A DNA stretch of 64,000 bases from Tuctoria greenei (lineage: Eukaryota; Streptophyta; Magnoliopsida; Poales; Poaceae). The stretch lies in assembly GCA_036927565.1 (NCBI GenBank), contig JAYESD010000002.1:143041167-143105166 (forward strand), given 5' to 3'. Of this stretch, positions 10,204 through 20,604 are shown piece by piece. The notes beneath the pieces are model-generated. The model did not search any database. It was not told where the DNA came from and was given only the letters and a program-made list of their open reading frames with translations. The stretch's first letter is position 1; the number at the start of each line of letters is the position of its first letter. The position numbers and the translations under genes are program-made.

Positions 10204-11429
10204 CTCCGATGCATGGATCTCGGAGATCTGGAGCTACTTGAAAGACAACATCCTTCCTGACGATGATGTATCCGCTGACCGGATAGTCAGATTGGCTAAA
10301 AGATACACGTTGGTAGAAGGGGATCTCTACCGACGCGGTGCCAACGGCGTCCTAATGTGTTGCATTACAAGGGAAGAAGGCTGCGAGATCCTTGCAGAAA
10401 TCCATGGAGCCGAGTGCGGGAACCACGCGTCCTCCCGCACGCTGGTCGGTAAAGCCTTCCGGCATGGTTTCTACTGGCCTACAGCACTCCAGGGTGCAAC
10501 TGAGCTGGTGAAGAAATGCGAAGCAAATTCACACACCGGTTCAGCCTCTACAAATGATACCTCCTACATGGCCCTTCGTTGTGTGGGGGATGGACATCTT
10601 GGGACCTTTCCCAAGAGCCGTCGGAGGTTATAAGTTCCTGTATGTCGCCATTGACAAGTTCACCAAGTGGCCGGAAGCAACTCCAGTTGTGACAATAAAC
10701 ATGCAATCTGCTATCAACTTTTTGAAGTCCATTGTATGCAGATTTGGATTCCCAAACAAAATCATCACTAATAATGTGACCCAGTTCACAAGCTCTGTAT
10801 TTCAAGGATATTGTGAAGACCTCGGCATTCAAGTTTGCTACGCCTCCGTAGCTCACCCGGCAAGCAATGGCCAGGCCGAGAGAGCAAATGCTGAAATCCT
10901 GAAAGGACTCAAAACGCGCACCTATGAGCGCCTGAAAAAACATGGAGCCAACTGGATTGAAGAGCTTCCGCCCACTCTATGGGCCAACAGGACAACTCCA
11001 AACTGGTCAACTGGAGAAACGCCCTTCTTCCTGGTGTACGGAGCTGAAGCAATCCTTCCTCCGGAAATCACCTTGGGGTCATTCCGGGTCTGGACCTTCG
11101 ACGAAGCCACGCAGGACCAGCTCCGGCGTGAAGACCTAGACCTCCTAGAGGAGGGAAGGTGCCAAGCAGCTGTTCGGAATGCCCGATACCACCAAGCCCT
11201 TTGGCGCTATCATTAGCGGCATGTACACAACCGACAGCTCGAGGAAGGCGATCTGGTGCTACGGAGAATACAATCCAGAGAAGGGTTAAACAAACTCTCC
11301 CCCAGCTGGGAAGGACCCTTCCGAGTAATTAAAGTATCCCGTCCCGTAAGCGTTCGCTTGACTACCACAGATGGGACACCTCTCCCAAATCCTTGGAATA
11401 TTGAGCACCTCCATAAGTTCTACACTTAA
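10204..11429 (+). pseudogene. pol: Tat element integrase, frameshifted, catalytic Asp lost
   Basis: Would join element DNA to the chromosome. N-terminal zinc-binding region (EIHGAECGNHASSRTL) at 10395-10450, then a frameshift near 10530 where the second Cys of the HHCC motif should be. The core continues in another frame: VWGMDILGPFPRAVGGYKF holds the first Asp. The second Asp is replaced by Asn (codon AAT at 10770-10772, IITNNVTQF), and the Glu follows in NGQAERANAEIL. TAG at 11214-11216 interrupts before the C-terminal part (WEGPFRVIKV, LPNPWNIEHLHKFYT), which ends at TAA 11427-11429. No chromodomain. Confidence 0.9.
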
Positions 11430-12745
11430 CATCACGGAGGTGAGTCTGTAGTAACTTGAGGTGTATGTTATAGAATCATTGTACAGAGTCGGGTAGTTCC
11501 TCCGGGAGAACAGCCGGACCTTTCTCGGAAGGTCCGCAAAGTTCATGCAACACTTGTCACAGTCTCAGGACTAAAAGTGTGGCTAGCTACCCTGGGTCAA
11601 ACGAGAAATGAAACACGCTTAGCCTGGTTCCGTACTCCAAGAGTGTACTTGTTTCCCCTGTACCCCAGACCTATAATGAAAGACATCTTCATGTGAAACA
11701 AACTCCACGTGCATTTATTTTATACAGGCTCAACATTTTTTATTTTTCTCTTTCTTGTCTATAACAAAGTTGTGCAATTCTTAAGAAATTTTAGTTTGAC
11801 CAGTTCATGTACAATTCAAGCTGTATTACCAATTCTTTTGGATTCAAACATTGTTCATGGCTCACTCGCCTGAATGCCGCCAAGCCAATCTAGGGCCGGA
11901 GTGTGCTATCGACTTAGCCTGGTCAAGCACCCTAAGTACGCCACTCTACCTACACCCCGGCAGGCCGAAGTAAGGCGGGTCCAAGTACAATTGAATCTGA
12001 AAGAAAGAAGGCAACGCATTCGGTTGTATTCAGAATTGTGTTTGACCTAAAACTTTCTTGGGAATCGTAAGTCGCGACGAAGTTATAGGCGAGTAGCGAA
12101 TTTTACTATTTTTCTTGGCTTCAGTGTGCAGGAAAAATAAAGAATCCACGTTGATAAAAAAAACCAGAGCTAACAAAGCTCCGACCTCCCCTAGGTGGCT
12201 TGTGATCGATGTTAAACATTGAAAACAAGCATGACCAGAGCAACCAAGCTCCGGCAAAGCTAGGGGGGCCAACCGTCGACGCAGAATAAAAGATGGTGAG
12301 AAGACCCCACAAGCGGAGTCTGCTACCGACAAGCTACGCGTTGGAAAAAAGTCAATGCCGGAGCTATCAAGCTCTGACACCCCGAAGGTCTAACTATCGA
12401 TGCTCTACGCGTTGATAGGGACTATTGCCGGAGCTACTAAACTCCGACGGTAGTCAATGCTGGAGCTTTTGAGCTCCGACAACCTCAGGGGGCCTTCACT
12501 ATCGAAGACTTCAGACCTACACTCTACAAGTTCGAAGCAAACGAGTCTTCAACAAAACACAATATCCTCTTGGTACATGTTCACAATCAAATTGTGTACA
12601 TCTACCAGGGGGCCATGTGAAGACAAAAGTTTTGAAGACAAAAAATGAAATTCACAAAAATTTGGATTTCATTCATCTGGAGACAAGGGATTACAAAATT
12701 GGGGAAGAAAAAGAGAGAATACAAGTGGGAGCTACAGAGATGGTC
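11430..12745. other. Tat element spacer with GGAGCT/AGCTCC hairpin units
   Basis: Noncoding in both senses as far as I can see. Between 12160 and 12485 there are five short units of the form GGAGCTA(N)AAGCTCCGAC, each able to form a small hairpin. Near-duplicates of the phrase CTTAGCCTGGT occur at about 11617 and 11914. The spacer lies between the sense pol end and the 3' end of the antisense gene, so it could hold terminators for both. Confidence 0.55.
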
Positions 12746-15700
12746 CTAGACCCTATGGAAGAACTGGGCGACCTTCTGAGCAACCTCTGACACGTTGGCT
12801 CGGGTGGCTTCACCTTCTCCTTCAACGGGACCTTCAAGCACCGGGTCCAGAGGAAATTGGGGATCCCGGCTGGTGTAGCACGTCAGCACAAACTCTGTGA
12901 CATTCTTCGCCAGGGACTGCCCCTCAACCTCCAACTGGTCCGCGATTACGTCACCCACCTTGGAGAGTTTGCCACCCGCCGAGCTCAACGCTTGCAACGC
13001 CAGGTCCGGCTCCGGCTCCGGATCATCCGGACGCACAGGACTGAAGCCCATTTGTGTCAGCGCGTCGTTGGCTTTGCTCAGGAACTCCCAAACCTGTAGG
13101 GAGTCCGCAGTCCTCAAGCCCTTCAGTTCCTCCAAGGATCTTTTGGTCGCCGCTAGTTCAGAATTCTCACGAGCAAGGCGCTCAACCTCTTTGGCATTTT
13201 GCTGAATCTTTTCAGCAACCAGCTTCTCGAGTTTTCCGAGCTCCTCCTCCCGGAGGTGGATCTTGTTCTGGCGGTCGACCAGGTCCTTCTCCCGGCCCCT
13301 AACTTTCTTCTCCCTGGCAGCGATGGCACACGCTTGCTGGTAGAGTTCCTGCCCTTGCACCCAGGCCTTCTCCTCCTCCTCAACGCAACGCTCCTCCAAC
13401 TTCTTGGTGCGTTCCTCGAGGCCCTTGTCAACCAGAGCCTCCTTTTCGGCGAGCTCCTCCTCCCTCCTCAAGACATCATCCCGCAGCTCTAGGAGTTTTT
13501 GCTCTTCTTCTTCGAGCTTCTTCTCCCTCTCCTCAAGTGCCTCCCAGCGCTTGATGAGGGTAGTGTTAATGGCTTCAAGCCTTTCTTGACGATCATCAGC
13601 CGCACTATTAGCTGCCTTGGTCTGCTCATAAATGGCCCGGGATTGAGCGTCGAGGGCACGAGTCAAGCTCTCCCTATCATCCAATAATTTGCCCCAGTAT
13701 TCCAGGCGGACCTTCTCCTGTTTGATCCATTCCTTGTCGTCTGCCAGCCTCGACTGCGCCAGCTTGGTCTCGAAGTAGAGCCGATTACGCCACCGCCTAA
13801 GGGTTTGGCACTCCTCTTCAAGAGCCTTGCTGTCGTGGTAGAACACCAGCTTAACTTGACGCAGACTGGAGCAAGCGTTGTCAATGGACAATGACAGGGG
13901 AATAGGGTCCGGACCTGCTGGGGTCTCCTCCGCTGGTTCCAGCAGGTTCTCACTTACAAAAATTGGGTCCCACTCCACAAGAGTGGTCCCCTGAGCCTCC
14001 ACGGCACTAGGGCCGTCCTCTGGGATAGCCTCAGTTGCCACCGAGGAGGGTCCCGCAGTGGAAGTTCCGACCTCCGGAAGTGGTTCCGAAGGCCCTGCTG
14101 CCAGATCTTCATTTGCCCCCTCAGGCAGGAGGCCAACGACTTCATTAAGACACCCTGGCTCAGCAGCAGGCGCCTCCGCCGTCATCACTTCCGGAGCAGG
14201 GGCTACTTCCAGCTCCGGCCTGGGCTCCTTCTCCGTTGGTGGCTCAGGTGTTAGCACCTCGACCATCATGGGTTCGAGTGCTGATGCCTCCGCAACAATC
14301 GGCCCTGAGGCCGGAGCTTCAACTTCAACCGACTCAGGCGCCGGAAGTTCTTCGACTGCAACTGGCTCTACAGCCGGAGCTTCAGTGGCAACCGGCTCTG
14401 AGGCTAGAGCTTTGGAGGTAGCCGGATCAACCGTCGGGACTTCCTCAACTTCCAGCTCAACCGCCGGGGCTTCGACAATTTCCAGCTCTGGGGCCGGAAT
14501 CACTGCTTCCTCCGGCTCAACAGCCGGAGCTTCCAACATCTCAGCATCAAGACCCAGGGCTTCAACCTCCGGGGCAGGTGCTGCTGACGCATCTTCTCTC
14601 CCGTGGTCCGGCTCTATCACGGGAGTCTCAGGGGATGAGTTGAGGTCCATGACCACGACAACTGGAGCCGGAGCTGCCGCAGCTTCAGCCACCACTTGGG
14701 GCGACACCGGGATAGGAGCAGAAGCCTCTGCCCTCACAGCTTCAGCTGCTGTGGCTGAGGGTGGAGCCTCACTCCTCTTCGTGGGTACGCTGCAGATGAT
14801 GGATGAAAAAACTTAAAAAACAGTTACTACAAAAAACAACTGTCTGAGGTAAATATTAAAAATTACCTCGGAAGGCTTCCGCACCAGCTTGCACAAAAAC
14901 TCTTCCCCGGGCGTTCTGGACTGACCATGGCCGCCGCCGGCGTGGTAGCTCCGGAAGGCCCCCCGGAACTTGTTGCAGCCGCGGGCATGTCCTTAGTCGA
15001 GTCCCCCCTTGACTGGGAAGGACCTCCGGACCCAAAGGCCTCAGCTGGCCCTGGTGCTAGAGTCACATGCCCGGATCTAGCACCCCGGGAAGACACTGCT
15101 GCAGGTATAGTTGCCGTAGTTGTAGAAGACCTCCCCCTCCGGGGAGAAGGAGCTGCTGCAGAGGATGCAGGCCTGACGGACCTTCCATCGGCATGCCTTA
15201 GCTTCCTCTTACGGCTCGAGGGTTCGGCCATCGGCTCCTTACCCTTGCCGACGACTTCGGTCCTTGGCTTCGGGGCAGGGTCGGAGCCTCCTTGAGAAGC
15301 CCCAGAGATCACCACCCTGGAAGTCGATCGTCTCTCGACGACACCAAGGTCGTCAAGCGCCGACATCGTCCGTTGGAGCTCCCTGCTGAACTCTACTTCC
15401 ACGCTCAGAGGGAGGAAAGCTGGTGGCGGGGTCAAGTCATCACCCGCGACGTCGATGCCGTGCTGGAACTTCTTGAGATGAAACTCCAAGGTCGCCCCCT
15501 CCATGTTGGACTTCAGCCCAGTCTCGACCCGGTCGTCGTCCATCACATTGTTGAGGGCCCAAGCGAGTTTTTCTCTCCTCTTCAGTGGTGCCCACCTGTT
15601 GATCAGGAAATTGCAAAATACTGCCTGAGGAGTTAATCCTCCCTCCACACAGTGGCGGATCCTGGTCAGAGCAGGGTTGAAGGTATCAGACAGCACTGGA

Positions 15701-16293
15701 GCTTCACTCCAGACTGCAGTGTCGATGTTGGGCAGGCCTTCAGGCAGCTCCAGCTTCTCGTGCTCCTCCACCCGGATGACTATCCAGTCTTTCTTCCAAT
15801 AGTCCCACTTTCCAGAGGGAAACGACCGGAGGCACTTGAATGGGCACTTCTTGCGCTTCACAAAGTAGTAGAATCCAACGAACTCATCACCCCTTCCGGT
15901 GGTATGGACGGTGAAAAAGGTCCGGAAAAGCTCAATACAGGGGGGGATGCCCACCCACATTTCACAGAAGTGGACGAAGAAAGACACTAGAAGAATGGAG
16001 TGGGGGCCAAGGTGATACAGCTGCAGACCATAGAAGTCTAGCAGCATCAAGAAAAAGGAGGAAAAAGGTGGGATCAACCCCACCATGGTGTAAGCAGAGA
16101 AGTACACCATCTCGCCGGCGTGCTCCTTCTCGAATGGGAGCTCCCCACTGGCGCAGACCAGGTGGTTGAAGAAGTTCGAGGACCACCCCATGAGGGCCCG
16201 GACCTTCTTCAGGTCACCTTCGGTCTTCAAGCGGCTCTTGCGGAGACCCAACTCCATCGCAGCACAGCGAGGCAAGGGAGGAAAAGCAAGCAC
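12746..16293 (-). CDS. Antisense two-exon gene of the Tat element, open for 1,156 codons
   Basis: Exon 1 is 16293-14867 and exon 2 is 14789-12746, both on the minus strand. The candidate 77-nt intron reads CCGAG|GTAATT at its start and ends ATCATCTGCAG. Joining the exons gives 3,471 nt, an exact multiple of three, without an internal stop. Start: ATG 16293, with a second ATG at 16257 (MELGLRKSRLK). Exon 1 resembles the 'putative gypsy type transposon' domain (Pfam Transposase_28): WSSNFFNHLVCASGELPF, FVGFYYFVKRKK, LINRWAPLKRREKLAWALN. Exon 2 has many Glu-Ala-Pro repeats and a long charged coiled coil (about residues 750-1030), ending VAQKVAQFFHRV. Grande-type Tat elements are known to carry an antisense gene; its function is not established. 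It is the only long intact gene in the window. Confidence 0.78.
14790..14866 (-). other. Candidate intron in the antisense gene
   Basis: 77 nt with GT (14866-14865) and AG (14791-14790), an AT-rich body and a T-run before CATCCATCATCTGCAG. It contains the stop that would end exon 1. Its removal leaves codon AG|C (Ser) and keeps the frame. Confidence 0.7.
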
Positions 16294-16794
16294 AAGTTTG
16301 GGAGTTCAAGCGCAAGTTCAGATGAGAGGCGTAAAGAACCCCAGACAGTGCGCGCTTTCCTTCTTATGTAAGCCCCCACAACGCTTGGATGGAAACCGCA
16401 GGGAAGCCGAAGATACTATTCAAAAATTTCACCCTGCCGATGACAAGAGGGCCCGGGACCACCCCGACGATCAATTCGAGGTTCTTACCTAGGCAAACGG
16501 TTGTCATCATGAAAGGCGGGAAGCTCGAAGGCGGCGACCTGACAAGGCGTGCGGAACCGATATGATTTTCGTATCGGGAACCGGCGACCTTCAATTGCGT
16601 GATATCCGCACGCCAAAGATCTCATTTGCCGCACCCGGGATATGCCATGCGGCGAGGATTTAACTCCAAAACGATCGCCAACGGCACCTCTGAAGACCTT
16701 TGAAGACTCAGCTCAAAAGTCAAAGGATGGACCCACCTCTAGCGGAATGACTTCACCCAAGGGGTCTTCCCCAGAGGTGGGCCCAGGCGGCCAC
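16294..16794 (-). promoter_or_regulatory. Upstream region of the antisense gene and Tat polypurine tract
   Basis: No ORF is supported here. On the minus strand CTTACATAAGAAGG (about 16361-16376) is a weak TATA-like site roughly 75 bp before the first ATG. On the plus strand the purine-rich AGAGGTGGG (about 16773-16781) and the following bases lie just before the 3' LTR and are the likely plus-strand primer. Both are tentative. Confidence 0.35.
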
Positions 16795-17682
16795 TGTCAG
16801 TTCCCTGGGTACCGTATACCCCTTGAGATTGCAAAGATCTCAAGGGAATGTCATCTACTTGATTTGAAGACCTTCGGAGGCCCACATGTCAGACATAACC
16901 AGACCCGCTTCCCCAACATGGTTAGTCCCAGGGTCGCCACGTGTACCATCAAAACCGGAGCTACCGCCCACAAGGGGGAAGCTCCGGGTTATGTACCATA
17001 ACGGCACCCCCGAACCTAACCCCAGACCGAGGGAAGCTCTAGAACTGACACGTGTCTAGTGGCACCGGACCTATCTGTTCCCCACAGTATGCTCCGGAGC
17101 TGCCACGTGTCCAACCGTCGGATCTTCAGCCTCAAACCTCCGGAAGACTCCACAACGGCTCCGAATCTTCAAAGAGGAATCAAGGACTTCAAAACCTGAT
17201 TAAGTGTCATTAATACTATGTTAATGACACACGATCGGACGACCCTTATTACCAGTAACGGCGCTGTCAAAGCCCGTAACTCGGTCATTAAGGGTAATTA
17301 AGCCCATCAAATGTGTATCAATATTAGTAACCACTGGGGCCACATGCCGGGCCAGGCCAACTTGTAACGGCCTGTCCTTATACTATAAAAGGACAGGTCG
17401 ATGATACATAGAGAGACTGATCTGACCTGCTCTGATCTGGTCTAGTCTGATCGGCTCACACGCGCTCTCAACTCACGTTGAGCTCATAACATCCAATACA
17501 ACAAGAACACACCCCGTGGAGTAGGGTATTACGCTCAGGCGGCCCAAACCACGTAAACCTTTGTGTCTCCTATGTCATTTTACATATCACCTTCTTGAAT
17601 CTCCGTGCACCCACACCAAACCTCAAACTCCGCAAACACTTTTAGTAGTGTCGGGAGATCTGCCGGATCAAAACCACCGACA
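16795..17682 (+). repeat. 3' LTR of the Tat element
   Basis: 888 bp, TGTCAGTTCC to CACCGACA, followed by the TSD copy GAGAG (17683-17687). It differs from the 5' LTR by scattered substitutions and a small length change near 17300. Confidence 0.95.
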
Positions 17683-17687
17683 GAGAG

Positions 17688-18206
17688 CGACTTTCGTGAC
17701 GAGGTGACGGACGAAGACGAGGATGACGACTAGTGGATAGGCCTTGTGTTCCCCTCTTCTTTTCCTTTTTGGTGTCCTGATGACAAAGGGGGAGAGTTTG
17801 ATGGGGGGGAGTTAGAAAGGATGGGGGAGGGTAATTAGATGTGGGGAGTGTAGCCCTTATTTTGGATCCTTGGACATGTTGCACTTCTCATTGTAATATT
17901 TATTTCATGTCGAATTTTTAAATTTGTGCAAGACTATGTTTTGATGTTTAATATCAATATGATGCTTTGAATGTCTATCTTTTAATCATATTCATATTTA
18001 TTATGTCTTGTCACAAATTGTTGAGCACAACACGTAGGCACCCCACCATAACGTGTGTGTGTATGAAGGACTTCCTCAATCTCTCTTTTATGATGCATTC
18101 ATTGAGGGGGAGTCACTCATACACCCACACGTTATGAAAACCAAAATTTGTACTCTTATATGTGAAGACTTAATGTGTTGTCATCAATCACCAAAAAGGG
18201 GGAGAT
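17688..18206 (+). other. ORF3 remnant, 3' UTR and polypurine tracts of Sirevirus A
   Basis: Continues Sirevirus A after the Tat insertion. An acidic ORF3 end runs to TAG 17731-17733. Then come a first polypurine tract ACAAAGGGGGAGAG (about 17780-17793) and about 400 bp of AT-rich sequence. The functional tract CAAAAAGGGGGAGAT (18192-18206) lies directly before the 3' LTR. Repeated polypurine tracts are a described Sirevirus feature. Confidence 0.75.
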
Positions 18207-18509
18207 TGAAAGTGCATCCAGGATCCCCGTGGGTTTTGGATGATTGATGACGACAATTAAGTAACTAATGAGCTCAGTGATCTTAAGAACAGGTGTGGAT
18301 TCAAGCGGAAACACAAACCCTCAAAAAGGAAAAGGATGAAAATGGCGATGTCGACTCGAAAAGAAGAAACTAGGGTTTCTAGCGTGTCAAGTGTAGACTA
18401 GCCAAATATGTGTGAGGATGTGTGTGCAAAGTGCATTGAGATCAAGTTGGGAGCTCAAAGCGGTTTAGAGATCAAAACCTAATGAGAGAAGAGAGTTGGA
18501 AGTAGTCTG

Positions 18510-18998
18510 GCAGGAGTGGCCGGACTAGTCCGCTCCTGGTCGGCCAAGTCCGTTTTCAGCCGGACTAGAAGGGTCTGACTGAGTTCGGACTAGTCCGCAG
18601 TGAGATGGACTAGTTCGGGTAGTCGTGGAGTTGGTTTTCGGGACTAAGTCTCAAAACCACGGACTTGTACGTTTTAGTCCGGACCAAGAGGTCTTGATTG
18701 AGATCGGACTAGTCCGCCCTGGGGGCCGGACTAGTCCGGGATTGGAGAAGTGGAGTTTCAGTGACTAAGTCTGGGTAGGGGGCCGGACTAGTTCGTGATC
18801 TTCAGACTAGTCCGTTTTTACACGGAACAAAAGGTTCTGTGTGAGATCGGACTAGTCCGGTTTGGGCCGGACTAGTCCGTTTTGAAGTGACCATTTGAAT
18901 TTGAAGTTTGGTGGGTAGTGTGACAATTGCCATGCAGTGCGACAGTTTTCAGGGACGCCAGCGGTCCCAAAGGTCAGACTAGTCCGGGCCCTAGGGCG
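18510..18998. repeat. Palindrome array in the A LTR upstream region
   Basis: More than ten copies of CGGACTAGTCCG and near variants spaced about 15-60 bp apart, upstream of the TATA box. Phrases such as TGAGATCGGACTAGTCCG recur, so the repeat unit is longer than the 12-mer. Confidence 0.88.
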
Positions 18999-19045
18999 AA
19001 CTAGTCCGCCCATCTGCTGAAGTCAGCAGTATGGGATGGAAACCT

Positions 19046-19055
19046 CTATAAATAG
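19046..19055 (+). promoter_or_regulatory. TATA box of the Sirevirus A LTR
   Basis: CTATAAATAG, about 50 bp after the last upstream palindrome. Confidence 0.7.
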
Positions 19056-19823
19056 AGGACCCCTGGGTTCATTTGAACCATTCCTTGAGAAAGTTGAAAC
19101 ACTAGCGCCGCCACAGCAAACCTTGAGCCTCCAAAAGCTTCCATCTTGCCTACCTTCCCTCTAAAACTAATTCTTGTGTGGATTAGGGTTTGGTGAGGTG
19201 AAGAAGAGGAAGAACACCGCTCTAGGCTTTCGGTTTGATCTCTTGCACTTGTGAATCTTTGTGATCTGTGGCTTGAGTTGATCTTTGTGATTTGTGATTG
19301 TACTTGTGGTGGGAGCCTCAGATTATGAGAAGCCCCAATGAATCCTGTATTCACCCCTTTGTGATAGTGGAGAACCAAGTTAGGCCCTTGTGGTAAACTT
19401 GGTGAGGGAAGGGTTGTTGAATTCGGTCCTTCATGGAATCCTCAACGGCGACGTAGATTCCTTTGTGGGATCGAACCTCGAGATAAAATCCTTGTGTCCC
19501 TTGTGTACTTTGCTTTTACTTATCGCACATTGCTTCTAGGGTTAGCTTTACCGGTTTTGTTCATCACTCTTGTTTCATTGTGATCCTTAGACTCACACTT
19601 GCTTCATAACTTGTTAAGGTTCACTAAGTCATTCTAACATACTTTGCATCACAAGAATCAGACTAAAACATGTTAGAAACTCTTTTTAGGCTTTCCCTGC
19701 AGGTGGACCGGACTAGTCCGCCCCTGGACCGGACTAGTCTGCCCCCTGAGTACTGATCTCGTTTTATTAAGTCATTTCAAGTCGATTAGCCTATTCACCC
19801 CCCCCCCCTCTAGGCGACTTTCA

Positions 19824-20067
19824 GATTCTCAACACCTTGACATATTGAACACACTCACATCATAAGGCTAAACTCGACACAAATAATTTTGAACACTAAA
19901 TTCTACGCTTCGAGTTTTTCACATCTTTCCTTCTTTTTCCTTTTTGAGTGTATCAAACTCCGTCCAACTTTCAATCACCTGTAATTACGATTGCAATGCT
20001 TATTAGTCCCTTAAGTGTTGTCATTAATCATCAAAACCCATGGGGATTTTGCCTAGATGCTCTTTCA
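19824..20067 (-). repeat. Remnant of the B 3' LTR
   Basis: Only the first 244 bases of the LTR (in its own sense) remain. The end GATGCTCTTTCA corresponds to the LTR start TGAAAG(A)GCATC seen in A, G and F. It is clearly diverged from the other three. Confidence 0.7.
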
Positions 20068-20604
20068 ATCTCCCCCTTTTTGGTGATTGATGACAACACA
20101 TTGAGTTCTTTGATAAAAATATGTAAGTAAGTTTGTTTTCATAACACACAATTGTATAAAGTGCTCCCACTAAATGTGTGCATGATTGATTTGCAAGAAG
20201 AGTAATGCACGATAATGAAATCTATGGGAGTTTTATACATTTGTGTGTTATGGTGGGGTGCCTACGTGTGATGCAAGTGTTGAGATGTGATAAATACGAG
20301 TGGAACATGCATCTCAAGTGAATTTTAACATCACCACACATATGGAACAATATAATGAGCAAAGTAGCATGATATTCAATAGTACCAACATAGAGTAGCA
20401 AAGATAGTCATCCACCATGAGGCATAAAGTTATTGCAATCCAAGTACGAGAATATAGTAAAATAAACATTACAACCCATAAAGACAAGTTTTCAAAATAC
20501 ACCAAAGTCCATGGATCTAGTATTCACCCTCAATCTCTCCTCCTTTGGCATCAAGACACCAAAAAGGAAAAAGATTAAGGGAGAAGATAGGAGAGAGCCT
20601 ACAG
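20068..20604 (-). other. 3' UTR of Sirevirus B
   Basis: No coding content. It holds the polypurine tract next to the LTR and a second tract near 20530-20550 (minus sense AAAGGAGGAGAG), placed just after ORF3 as in A and F. Confidence 0.65.

Larger units (their letters stand above)
4571..17682 (+). mobile_element. Complete Ty3/gypsy element, Tat lineage (RIRE2/Grande-like)
   Basis: About 13.1 kb, with LTRs that start TGTC and end GACA, TSD GAGAG on both sides, and a primer-binding site TGGCGCGCCAGGTAGGGG of the tRNA-Arg type known from Tat elements. Order: 5' LTR, gag, protease, RT, RNase H, second (archaeal-type) RNase H, integrase without chromodomain, spacer, two-exon antisense gene, 3' LTR. 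Two RNase H domains and an antisense gene are Tat hallmarks. By eye the LTRs differ at roughly 30 positions in about 885, several of them C/T or G/A changes. This is fewer per base than in F, so the insertion is probably younger than F. Confidence 0.92.
1..19823 (+). mobile_element. Sirevirus A (Ty1/copia), 3' part, with a nested gypsy element
   Basis: Sense-strand copia element whose 5' LTR, gag, protease and integrase lie left of the window. In order it holds the RT-RNase H end of pol, a palindrome-rich leader, ORF3, a polypurine tract and a 3' LTR at 18207-19823. ORF3 is interrupted at 4570 by the Tat element 4571-17682, which is flanked by the repeat GAGAG (4566-4570 and 17683-17687). The pol motifs and the ORF after pol fit the SIRE/Opie (Sirevirus) lineage of grasses. 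A probably inserted into the LTR of element B, since a B LTR remnant starts directly after A. The presumed 3' target copy is GATTC (19824-19828), which cannot be checked here. Confidence 0.88.
18207..19823 (+). repeat. 3' LTR of Sirevirus A
   Basis: 1,617 bp, from TGAAAGTGCATCC to GGCGACTTTCA. Its upstream part (18510-18990) holds more than ten CGGACTAGTCCG-type palindromes. A TATA box CTATAAATAG (19046-19055) follows, then a transcribed part. Two more palindromes lie near the 3' end (about 19705-19745), followed by a C-run and CTCTAGGCGACTTTCA. Confidence 0.93.

Noticed and set aside
14058..14816. 252-codon plus-strand ORF rich in Ser, Gly, Ala and Thr
   Set aside because: It is the shadow of the Glu-Ala-Pro repeats in the antisense gene. 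Its composition mirrors the repeat and it has no domain of its own.
14927..15990. Plus-strand ORFs of 110-122 codons
   Set aside because: They lie opposite exon 1 of the antisense gene, which has the better domain match.
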